Below the pieces are notes generated by a model. That model was not told where the DNA came from and made no database searches. It saw only the letters and a list, made by a program, of their open reading frames with translations. The translations under genes and the position numbers were made by a program. DNA of 64,000 nt from Panicum virgatum (Eukaryota; Streptophyta; Magnoliopsida; Poales; Poaceae): positions 21,142,782 through 21,206,781 of the forward strand of contig NC_053139.1 in NCBI RefSeq assembly GCF_016808335.1. The letters are read 5' to 3'. Each line of letters starts with the position of its first letter. Positions within the stretch are counted from its first letter, which is position 1. Positions 44,887-54,861 of this stretch are shown here, one piece after another.

Positions 44887-46262
44887 TCAGGTATGGAGAA
44901 ATATCCTGCTTTTCGGACCCTAAACCAAGAGCTTGCTTGGGGGAGGTTCCCTCCCCTAAGTCAACTGTATCCCTTTACTTGCTTTCAAATAAAATATGAT
45001 AAAAACTTTCAAAAACAAAATAAAAATTTACTGCTTTATTTCCCTTTTCCATGATGTGCGGTAAGAATATTTTAACTCCTTATGATAAGTTGAAAGGATG
45101 AGTTTTGCTTTGCTCTATCATGTCTGTTATGCCTAGTTTGAAAAATAAGAGTTCTCTTGAGTTTAAAACTGTTGGGTATGCAAATATCTTGCCAATGAAC
45201 CTGAAAGTTCCGTGGGTTGCATATGCTTGATCCAAGTCTAAGTTGTTGTGAGTTCAGATATGGTAAATAAGGTTGTGCAAGCTTGTTCTAGTGATGCTTG
45301 AAGTCTGGAGTTGTTTTTTCAAAAAAATCTAAAAAGGCAAGTTCCCTAGTGATATGCAATGTCCTACCAGAGCCATATGTCATATTCGATGAAAAACCTT
45401 ACACATATGCTGCTTGATGTTCTATTGAGTTTTGTCAAATTGTGTGACCCTAGTGAGATGCTTTTCATGTTTTCTCGATCATAAGCACGTACACGTCCCA
45501 TCCATTTGCTACGTTCCTACACTGGGAATTAGCATCACCATCCATCCATTCCACAATAATAAATGCTCCATGCCTTGGTGATCTCTCTCGTAGAACATCC
45601 CTGAAATAAAATAAAGTCAAATTATAGTTGCCCCAAAAAGAGAAATGATGGCATGCCAAAGAAGCATGTCCCAAAAAAGAGAGAGAAAAAGGGGTAACCA
45701 TGTCTCAAAAAAAAGAAAGACAGTGATGATTCGAGAGAGAAAAGCCATTACCTCAAGGAGTAAGCCACATCTATCCATCCATCCATCCATCCATCCACTC
45801 ATACACTTGCACCTTTTGATCGAGATTGCATGACTTAGTTTCTCCATGGATCATCTCTTTGACTTTACAATATATAGAATACATGTGTGCCCTGTTCTTA
45901 TCCTACTTTGAGCTCCACAATGGCTTGAAGTAGTAGGAAAGATCAAAGGCAAATACTGCCCTGGTAAGGAAATACAAGTTGAGTGCCTCGAGAGAGTTAT
46001 CCTGGGAACTTTGCCATGTTTTCTAAATATTTAAAAAAAAGTATCTCCAGATGGATTGCGGATCTATGAGAAAGTAAGTACTACTCTATGCACCTTTCTA
46101 ACTCTCAACAGCCCAAGACAAGGAGAAGGCTAAAAAGCCCCATGAAGGAGTAAGGAAATTGTGCAAAGGTATGATAGCCAACTTATTTAAACTTATAGAT
46201 GAATCTCTTTGCTTCAGACTATGACATGACAGGTAAGGTATGAGTCAAAGTTATTTTCTGAT
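44887..46262 (+). other. Element C 3' noncoding region
   Basis: Collinear with A (29808-30397 and 31828-32600). It includes the intact target of the family-B solo LTR near 45470 and an ATCC microsatellite at about 45770-45797. It ends at CTGAT (46258-46262), where element D starts, so its polypurine tract and 3' LTR are not visible. Confidence 0.8.
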
Positions 46263-47958
46263 TGTTGACGGCCATTATTTCATGTTCTGGCCGTCAACTT
46301 CTCGGGAATAATCGAGCTTTACACTCTGTTCTATTCATATTTTATTTAATTCTAATAAGTTTTGGATGAGTTTTGGATGAGTTTTGGTTTCAGGAGAACA
46401 CACGCCAGAAGAGGACAAATTTAGGCAAGAACCCAGGCTGACCGGCCTACGGCCGGCCTAGCACCCCCACACACACTGCCACGTCTTCGATCCAGGGGAG
46501 ATGTCATGCACTCAAGTGTCTCTGAGCCGAGGATTGGTTGTCGGTTTGATCGAATGGAATGAAAAGCTTGCACAAGGATCAAAGGATCCACCATTCAGTG
46601 CAAAGACCTGTCCAAGTCAGCAATCCACACCCTGGAGTAATCACAAGTGTCAAGTCACAATGTCGGTTGAACGAAGGGCCAGCACGAGCTAGAGAGAGGC
46701 CGGCCTGCCTCCCTTAGGTCGGCCGGCCTGGCCTTGTCTGCGTTCAAGCTACGCAAGTTACACCGACTCCAGGAGGAAATCACAGACGTCCAGGAGGCCG
46801 GCCGGCCTAGGAGAGGCCGGCCGGCCCCACCTTGCAGCCACTTAGGTCCAGGCTTCGTGTGGAAGTTAAGCTCAACCATCACAACCGCCTCCAACCGACG
46901 CCACGTGTTTCACCTGATCAGAACCGACCTTGGAAGGGCTATAAATAGAACCCCCATCCATCACTTGTAACACACACCTTGGAGCTCATTTCTCTCTTCA
47001 CATTCTAGAGTAGGATTAGTAGTTTGGGAGTTAGAGTTGAGTCAAGCTTGCTCAGGATTCCGGAGTCCTCGGAAGTCTGGTAAAGCTCTTGTATCTTTCT
47101 TTCAAAGTTATCAATATAAATTATCTTCTCTACTTTTCTGAGTTAGCTTTACTTTCCGCTTTCTTTTATCCTCTCGAGTCAGAGTGTTCAGCTCGAGCGC
47201 GGAAGTTGTACCCCTTTAGTTTAGACTAAGTTATCTCTCTAATAGTCGGGAACTTATCTTACGGGTTTTCTCGCCCGGACTAGAGTATCTCAAGTTAGTG
47301 CTCTAGGTTGAGGGGGATTTCTCTCGAAGGGCTCGAGAGAAATCCTAACACCGAGTGCCGACGTGGTGTCTGAGCTTAGTGTTAGCTAGAAAGTATGTTC
47401 CACCCCATGGTACCGTTTTGGTAGGCGGCAGGAGGTGACAGCCTTGTCCGTCCCTCGTAGTCCACCACGTTCGGGTGTTTTCATAGCAGTAGTGCCGACT
47501 GCCATTGGACTCCCTTCTCATCCCATTCTGAGTCCTTCCCTGAGGCCATCGAAGTAAGCTCTACCTTCCCAAAGATTAGTTAGATAGTTAGTCTAATCTA
47601 GAGAGGCTAGCTCGATAGTTCAGAAGTGTATCATGTGTCTTATCTTGCTCGTTGTCCTCCCAGCTACTACCTCTCTAAGGTTTTGAGTGTCCGTGTGTCA
47701 CTCGGTCATAGACTGGCCACTTATCTTATCTTATATTTGTCTTACCCGCGTCTAGTTAGTCAGTTGATTAAACTAGTACGGTTATCATTCAATTTATGAT
47801 ACTCTTTACCATAGTGCTTCCCTGAGGAAAAATACGATACCCTGGAATACTCCATGGTGAAGTGCTACAGCGGTGATTCTGTGCGCTTGCGGAATTAACA
47901 TTCTATTGGGGCATAAGATATCGTAAATAGTTTGATAAACTTTACTAGTTTGTCAACA
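46263..47958 (+). mobile_element. Element D 5' LTR, about 1.7 kb
   Basis: Starts TGTTGACGGCCATTATTTC; the first 37 bp fold on TTGACGGCCA and TGGCCGTCAA. Several GGCCGGCC palindromes lie upstream of the TATA box, and a U5 motif GTGCGCTTGCGG at 47881. The end is placed at TTTGTCAACA because it mirrors the start. No PBS follows and gag starts only 60 bp on, so the junction is probably deleted and the end is uncertain. Confidence 0.75.
46940..46947 (+). promoter_or_regulatory. TATA box of element D LTR
   Basis: TATAAATA in GGGCTATAAATAGAACCCC, 678 bp into the LTR. Confidence 0.75.
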
Positions 47959-48017
47959 CTAATCTTAACAGGCTTACCATTGCTCTCTCTATCTTTTCGA
48001 TTGTTGCAGAGCAGTGC

Positions 48018-49246
48018 ATGACCGGTTTCGACCTACCAAGTAACTTCAATCCGAATCCAGAAAGAATTGGGAGAATTGTGAGACGCCGCGTCGTCCCACC
48101 TCAGAAAAGACTCACTTGGCCCATCAGTTTGCCATCCACTTCAGCCGCATCACCCATGGCTCAGAAGTCTCTTCGTCAGTTCTGAGCACCGTCCAGTAGC
48201 CACATGCCCGCTGGATTGAACCAAGACCAAGCCGGCAATGACGGCTTTGAGCTGAAAACTGGACTGGTGAACATGGTCCAAGAGAGTCCGTTCTATGGAA
48301 AGGCATCCGAAGATGCCAATGCCCATCTCCAGAATTTCCTGGAGGTGAGTAACACCATCAACCCCAAGGGTACTACGATGGATGTCGTCCGCCTTCGGCT
48401 ATTCCCGTTCTCACTGCTCGGGAAGGCCAAGATGTGGTTTTACTCCAACAAAGAGGCTTTCAACACATGGGAAGCTTGTTCAAATGCATTCCTGGCCAAG
48501 TACTTCCCGGTGGGCTAGACCAATGCCCTCCAGAACCAAATTTTCGGTATCCAGCAATTACCGGATGAGACCATCCTAGAGGCCTGGGAGCGTCTGCAGG
48601 AATACATCCAAGCATGCCCACATCACGGCAGGAGGAATGGCTGATCATCCAAAACTTCTTCCATGGCCTGAATCAGCAAGCCAAGGACCATGTAGATGCA
48701 GCAGCGGGTGGTTCCTTTCTCTCTCTCGATGTTGCGGGAGCGAAGACGCTTATTGACAAGATAGCCTCCAATCAGAGTTGGAGAGGTGACAAGCAGCCAG
48801 CCCGTCCAAGGGGCGTGCATCAGATCGACAGTGTCGACATGCTGGCTGCCAAGATGGATCTTCTCATGATGAAACTGGAGTCTTTGCACATGGAGGCTAA
48901 CCAGGTATCGAAGTCTCAGATGACATGTGAAATATGTGGCCAGACTGGGCATTCAGGCACATCGTGCCCCCTTACTCAAGAGGACGCGAACTTTGTTGGC
49001 ACCAACAACAACAATCCCAACCCGGGATTTCGTCCTCAGCAAGGCTGGAACTCAAGGCCTAACCTCCCCTTCAGAAATCAGCAAGGTACGAATTTCAATA
49101 ACAATTTTCAGCCTTCATTAAAAGACCTAGTTTATGGCCAAAAGCAAATAAATGACAACATTAGCAAGAAGTTTCTTGCTAATGACAAGATCTTGGAGTC
49201 CTTGGCCTCACAACTAGAGGGCTTTAGCTCTGTTATTAAAAACTAG
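48018..49246 (+). pseudogene. Element D gag (Athila-type)
   Basis: Begins MTGFDLPSNFNPNPERIGRI. The core has FELKTGLVNMVQESPFYGKA, RLRLFPFSLLGKAKMWFYSN and CPHHG, then a zinc knuckle CEICGQTGHSGTSC (48926-48967). Breaks: TGA at 48183-48185, TAG at 48516-48518, a frameshift near 48630, and TAG at 49244-49246 at the same codon as in element G. It is clearly diverged from A, C and G but in the same family of gags. Confidence 0.85.
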
Positions 49247-50551
49247 TTGAGCTTCAATAAAATGAAAGAAACTCAGGTAGCTCAGCTAGCCTCATCCTAT
49301 CCTAATGCTAACACGGGGAAACTACCCGGGCAACCGGAAGCTCCCTCGAAAGAGAACGTTAATGCAGTGACTACGCGTGGCGGTAAGTCCACACGGGTGC
49401 CATCTTTCCCACAGGATGCAAGAACCCGGCAGAAAGCCATATCCGCTAGCCATACCGATGCTGAAGAAGAAGAGCAGGAGGAGGCTGTCGACTGCAACAC
49501 CATTGCAGCCCAGGAAGACCCCGTGGAATCCCCTAGAACTTCACGGGATTACCACGATACAACTGCCTTACCGTTTCCAGAACGGATAAGGAAGCCGGTG
49601 GCCGACGAACAATTCGGCAAGTTCGTCGAGGTAATAAAGGAGCTATATGTCAATATACCGCTTCTTGACGCTATGTAGGTGCCTACGTATGCCAATTATA
49701 TCAAAGATATTCTTGGAAACAAGAGGGAGCTGCCCACCACCGAGGTCGTGCAGTTAACAGAAGAGTGTAGCGCTACTATACTCAATCATCTCTTGGTGAA
49801 GAAGAAGGACCCAGGCTGCCCAACCATCACATGCTCCATCGGGACCCAACATTTCTCAAACGCTCTATGCGATTTGGGAGCAAGCGTCAGCGTCATGCTC
49901 AAGGTAGTTTATGACCGCCTTAATCATCATGGGCTTGCCCCTACTGCCATGTGTTTGTAGCTAGCGGACCAATCAGTTCGCTACCCCGCGGGAGTAGCGG
50001 AGAACATTTCGGTGAAAATCCGTAATTTCCTTATTCCCGTAGACTTCGTCGTCCTCGACATGGAAGTTGACACCAAGACACCTCTCATTCTTGGGAGGCC
50101 ATTCTTGAGTACCGCAAATGCAAGTATTGATGTGGGAGCTGGAGAAATTCAGCTCAACATCAATGGTCAGAAGGAGATGTTCACCTTCAAGCCAAAGGTC
50201 GAACAATGTTCTCAAGTCAAGGCAACCAACCGGAAAAAAAATCCGAGAAACAGCCGGAGAAGCCGTCCATCCCACCTATCGAAGTGCTCATTGAGTAAGT
50301 AGAAAGTTTACGGATTCAAGAGGAGGCGAAGCAAATCAAGCTTCACAACTACAGAAATGTGAGACGAAGAATCCAATGTAAGAAATTTCTGGACTCAGAA
50401 AAGAAAGAGGTCGAATCAAAACCCACACCCAAGAAGGTGTGGCGGAAGAAAGGGTCGTCACCAGGAACTCCACCCAGCGACGACAAACGAACCAAAGAGA
50501 AGGAGAGTCCAGCTCCGGACTCAAAACCCGAGCCCATGCCATGAGGTTCAT
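49247..50551 (+). pseudogene. Element D aspartic protease region (Athila-type)
   Basis: Same frame as the end of gag. Linker with VNAVTTRGGKSTR, then VPTYANYIKDILGNKRELP, the protease motif ALCDLGASVSVM with Asp intact, and VVLDMEVDTKTPLILGRPF. TAG at 49676-49678 and 49958-49960, then a frameshift and a TAA near 50297. It ends with a Lys-rich stretch including PKKVWRKK, as in A, C and G. The TAG at 49958 is again at the same codon as in G. Confidence 0.85.
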
Positions 50552-51385
50552 GGTACGTATCCATCATCGCATTGCATATAGGATAGTTTAATTTTCCTTG
50601 CAGAAACTTTACTCTACCTCTGCATAAGCATATTTGATTTTGAACCAAAGCACGTTTGAATTCTGAAAATCTGCATTCAAAAGAACTTCACAAAAATTTT
50701 CGAAAAATTTCGGCCACATGCTAAGCTGGCCGGCCCTAGCCGGCCCCACTCTGTCTCATCTGGTCAGGAGCAGCAGGGATATGGGTGCATTGCTTGCACA
50801 TGGAGCAAGGGACAAAGTGCGGCGCACTGAACGTGCAGGTGCAGGCCGGCCGGCCCCATTTAGGCCGCCCGACTCTCCTCCTCCATTTGTATCCCATCAC
50901 CACCTAAAGAGAGCACCTGCACCTGCAGAGCTACGCCGTAGCCCTTCGCCGTGGCACGTTCGCCACTATGGGAGGCCGGCCGGCCTCACCTAGGTCGGCC
51001 GGCCTCACCTAGGTCGGCCGGCCTGGTCTCTGCACGACACTATAAAATCCAATGACGACGACGTTCCTCGACGCACCACATGCTCAGGTTTGCATGCTCC
51101 AGACCAAGCGCGACCGTCTCCTCTCCCTTTTGGAGTTCCTTTGCTTAATTAAGCTCCTTTGAGTTAATCAAGTGAAGAACTCAAGTTCTAGCTCAACCAA
51201 AAAAATAAATAAACCTTTAGTGTTTAGTGAAGTTCTGGAAAATACCAAAAATATTTCCCTTGAATAAAGTCATGGAGCGCTCAACGACGAACGTTTGTGG
51301 TCATTTAATGCCCCGCAAGAATGACTAACCTTCCTCTTAATTGTCATATCCTTCGGGTATTGTGTTCTAACATTTTGTAGGAACC
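50552..51385 (+). promoter_or_regulatory. Promoter-like module between protease and ATHILA ORF
   Basis: GGCCGGCC palindromes cluster at about 50727-50748, 50846 and 50974-51024, including 2.5 copies of a 19-bp unit GGCCGGCCTCACCTAGGTC (50978-51024). TATAAAATCC follows at 51041. This is the arrangement seen upstream of the start in this window's LTRs, but here it is inside an element, 345 bp before the extra ORF. It may be an internal promoter for that ORF or the remnant of an LTR; transcription evidence is lacking. Confidence 0.45.
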
Positions 51386-52033
51386 ATGTTCGAGAAGGCC
51401 AAAGAAAAGATCAAGAAGACGTTCTCGAAGAGCTCAAGAAGTTCACGGAGTTCGTCTTCCTCGCGGGATAATATGTCGGTCGACTCCGGTCGCCATACAA
51501 ATGTGTCCCGGGAGGAAGAGGAGTCTCCAACAGTTTCGAGGCCCCGTCTCCGCATCAGGGTTCTGACCATGGACGAGAAGATCGCCATCAAGAACGACTA
51601 CGAAAGGGAGGCCTTGTAGCTACTGAAGAGGCAGAACTTTGGCCATGCCAAGAGGTTCGAATCTCGCTTCCTCATGAAGACAGGACTCAAGTAGGACATG
51701 AACAATGCCCTCACCACCGTCGGATGGGAGAATTTCGCCGACATTGTCGAGCCAGGTTCGCAACTCTTAACCATGGAGTTTCTAATTTCTCTTGCCGTTG
51801 AAGAAACCGGTGCTGAAACTAAAGTTTATTTCTGTCTCTTCAATGAACAATTTCTAATGAAACTAAAAGACTTTAGCATCGCATTGGGTTTTCATAAAAG
51901 ATGCACCCTTGACCCCAACGAGCTTGCTAAGAAACATCGTTACGACCGAAATTCATGGTGGAGTGCAATATCAAATGAACCTGTGAGTAGCAAGAATAGC
52001 ATAGTCTCCATCCATAATCCTACCTTGAGGTTC

Positions 52034-53383
52034 TGTTGGCGCTCCTTAAGTACCCATTTTATCCCTTGTTTATCCTTGATAATGGCATGAATTTAATATC
52101 AAAATCACTAACTGTCCTAACCCCGGCCTAATTATTGGTCATTTTCACATTTGCACATATATTTTGGAGGAACTTTATTTTTGCAGGTTTTTGGCCTATT
52201 TTGGAGCATGAAATGACGAGGCCCGTGATTGAGCGCTAACACGGAGAAAGACGAAGGCCAAAGCCCAAAGGAAGGACCAAAGCCCATGTTGATTCGAAGC
52301 TCATTCATGCACATCCATCCTCCAAGAGAGCCCAAAGGACCAAGCCCACGAAGATGAGATCAAGATACTTCGGGATTAAGCAAAGCAAATGAAGATTTAA
52401 GGAAGGATTCCCTATCCTATCCTTTCCTCGAAGATATCTCCAAGATAACGACGTCCAAAGAGGTGCAATCGTGAAGGACATAAACTCTAGAATATGCGAG
52501 GAGTCTACACGCGAAAGAGGAGACCGAGGCGGTCCCGAAAGAGGGCAGGCCGGCCGGCCTAGGCCCATGAGGCTGGCCGGCCTAGCCCATTTCCGAGGTG
52601 GTTCGGCCTCCCCTTCGACCGGTGGCTTCCTCGGCTTATAAATAGCTCGCACCTTATTCAACTCGGGGAATTAATCCACCCAGAACTCGACGAAAACCTA
52701 GGGCCAAGGCCGGAGGGAGACGACGGCCGCCGCAAGTCTTCGAAGGTACCTAGGAGATGGCTTAGGCCACCCCTAGCCGCCATGGCCTCCCTGCGAGGTT
52801 GTGCCATGGTGGAGTTCGGGAGTCACCCCCAACATTCGTCGGGGTATGTACACACACGATGGTGATATCAATCTACACTTTATTCTAGTTGTCTCGACTT
52901 TGGTCTACTTCAATGCATGTTTTCTTTCTCATATGTGATGCATCCATATGTTCATAGTAAGATTAGATCTATTCGTGGTGATTAGTCTATATCTTGCGGA
53001 TACGTTGAGGTAGCATGTTTTAGCTAGTTGGTTGATTACCCCGGTGTGGTGACAGCATGGCGGAGGGAAAAATTATTGCGATGACATGATGTGGAATAGG
53101 GAAAAATCCTAGAGACGATAGGCCCTAGCTCCTTGGTTGTGTTATCTCATCTACGGTTGTGGGTGTGATGAACACTTATGCTTCATTTATATCTATCAAG
53201 TGTTCAGTTTATATGCAATCTTCGCTTCATGTTTAGGATAGGTTCGATAGATTAGATGGTAAACTCTAGTCGGTTCGCTTCCGATCCACGGATTGATAAA
53301 CCTTGGGGGAGTACTCTAAGGGAAAAGCTACCATGATCCGTGCGCTTGCGGTACGTAAATTGGGGCTCTAAGGAGTGTCAACA
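52034..53383 (+). mobile_element. Solo LTR of family E, 1,350 bp, TSD GGTTC
   Basis: Starts TGTTGGCGCTCCTTA and ends TAAGGAGTGTCAACA; the two ends are inverted repeats matching at 13 of 15 positions. GGTTC is at 52029-52033 and 53384-53388. GGCCGGCC palindromes near 52550-52580 and a U5 motif TGCGCTTGCGG at 53341. No internal sequence. Confidence 0.93.
52637..52644 (+). promoter_or_regulatory. TATA box of family-E LTR
   Basis: TATAAATA in CGGCTTATAAATAGCTCGC. Confidence 0.75.
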
Positions 53384-54408
53384 GGTTCCTAGCCAAGTGG
53401 CTCACCATGGTCATGCACCCTCATGTAGACCTCCTCTGTAGCTTGCCCGAGTTGCAGTACATGTACGCCATGGCAAAGCAAATTCGCTGCGCTCCAATTA
53501 GAACCATGCTTGCTCACTGGCAGAAGATGATCTCCGGCAAAAGCCCCATCGATATGACCTCCCTGGTCACTCGCATCGCGAGGTATGTTGGTGTGATGGA
53601 CAATGCCGATGTCACCTTCCTGCCAGAGATCGAGGCATTTAGGTACGAGGTTGGCCTTGAGCACTTCGTGTAGTGACACATGATGCGCGAAGGGCCAGGA
53701 AATTCTATCTTTATGTGTTATCCCGGGTACAATAGATAGATCGAGCTTCCATGCCCGAGACTCTCTCTCTATGCGGTGAAGAGCCTAACCTTGCAGATGG
53801 AGAAGAAGGAGCCCGCGCTATGGAGTGTTGCAAGTCCACAGACGAGAAGCAGAACCCAGCTGGACCAACAAGCCGGAGTAGGACCATCACGTCAAGCACC
53901 CTCGGTTCCCACTACTACACAGCCTGGACCGTCTACTCAGAACATGAGCTTCGAGGAGGCATATGGGTACTACGCCCTTGGCGACCCGAGTGCATTCCAG
54001 GCCGGTAGCAGTGGGTATGCAGGTGATCAGGGGCCCTACTACCCCGCAGGTATGCATCCGTCTTATGGTCCACAGGTGGGTCCTTCGGCATCAGCACACT
54101 TGAACTATGAGGACCCGATCATGCGGAGCATCTCCGAACTCTCGAGCCAGATCACCAACCTTGGCACGCAGTAGCAGTAGATGCAGGACACCATAGCACA
54201 CAACACCGAGCTGGCTCAGCAGAGCTGGGGGCTGACTTCAGCCATGCATTACGACATCTCCAACATGTTCATCCACATGGGGCTGGACCATCAACCTTCC
54301 CAACCATACTATCAGTACCAGCAATACCAGCAGCCCGAACAAGAGGACAATGACGATGAGGATGAGGAGGAGGAAGAGGAGGATCGGGACTCCGATGAGG
54401 ATGACTGA

Positions 54409-54861
54409 GCTTCTTCGAAGCTTGGGGGGTCTTACCGCCAGGTAAGTCACCACACCCTGACCGTCTTTCAGTAGCCGTGCCACGATAATTACGAATATAA
54501 AAAAATATAAAATATAAAATAAATTATAATAGTACTAATAATGATCTCATATGAGTGGAAATCCGTGTAAGCTCTCGCTTTGGAAATGATGAATAGTTGC
54601 TCTGTTCATGCCTCGTATGTGCCTTGTTTTCAGCTTTTTACTCTCCTAGTACATGAGCTAGTTGGCACATCTTAGTTCCACTGAAATATGATTGAGTGGA
54701 GGCATGAGTTTAATTTCCGAAGTCTAAGTTGTTGCGGGATTCGAGATGGCCTAAACTGGACTTAAAACTGCTTCCTCTAGTCGGGAACCTCTCGGAATCT
54801 TTCGAAAATTAAAATTTTGGTGAAGGTTTTCCCATATGGTTATAATGACCCATCCAGAGCC
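54409..54861 (+). other. Element D region after ATHILA ORF
   Basis: Starts with AGCTTCTTCGAAGCTTGGGG, like the block after protease in A, C and G. It holds GTCTAAGTTGTTG and ends ACCCATCCAGAGCC, similar to CCTACCAGAGCC of those elements. Element F enters here, with GAGCC (54857-54861) as its left target copy. No gene. Confidence 0.7.

Larger units (their letters stand above)
51386..54408 (+). pseudogene. ATHILA ORF-1-like protein, split by a solo LTR
   Basis: N-terminus MFEKAKEKIKKTF then Ser/Arg-rich; a folded-looking domain (TVGWENFADIVEPGSQLLTM, FSIALGFHKR) like the ATHILA ORF-1 family. It continues after the solo LTR with PHVDLLCSLPELQYMYAMAK. The C-terminal part is Tyr/Gly/Gln-rich, ending in a long Asp/Glu run. 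Stops: TAG at 51617, 51692, 53671, 53737, 54172 and 54178, and TGA at 53674. The role of this protein in Athila elements is not established. No signal peptide or membrane helix seen, so an envelope role is not supported here. Confidence 0.65.

Noticed and set aside
45770..45797. Short ATCC repeat as a regulatory array
   Set aside because: Simple microsatellite growth relative to the same place in element A (about 32130).
50336..50648. Minus-strand frames over the Lys-rich end of element D protease
   Set aside because: Antisense shadows of a recognised coding stretch.
51386..54408. Envelope gene of an endogenous retrovirus
   Set aside because: No signal peptide, membrane helix or cleavage site seen; matches the ATHILA ORF-1 type instead.
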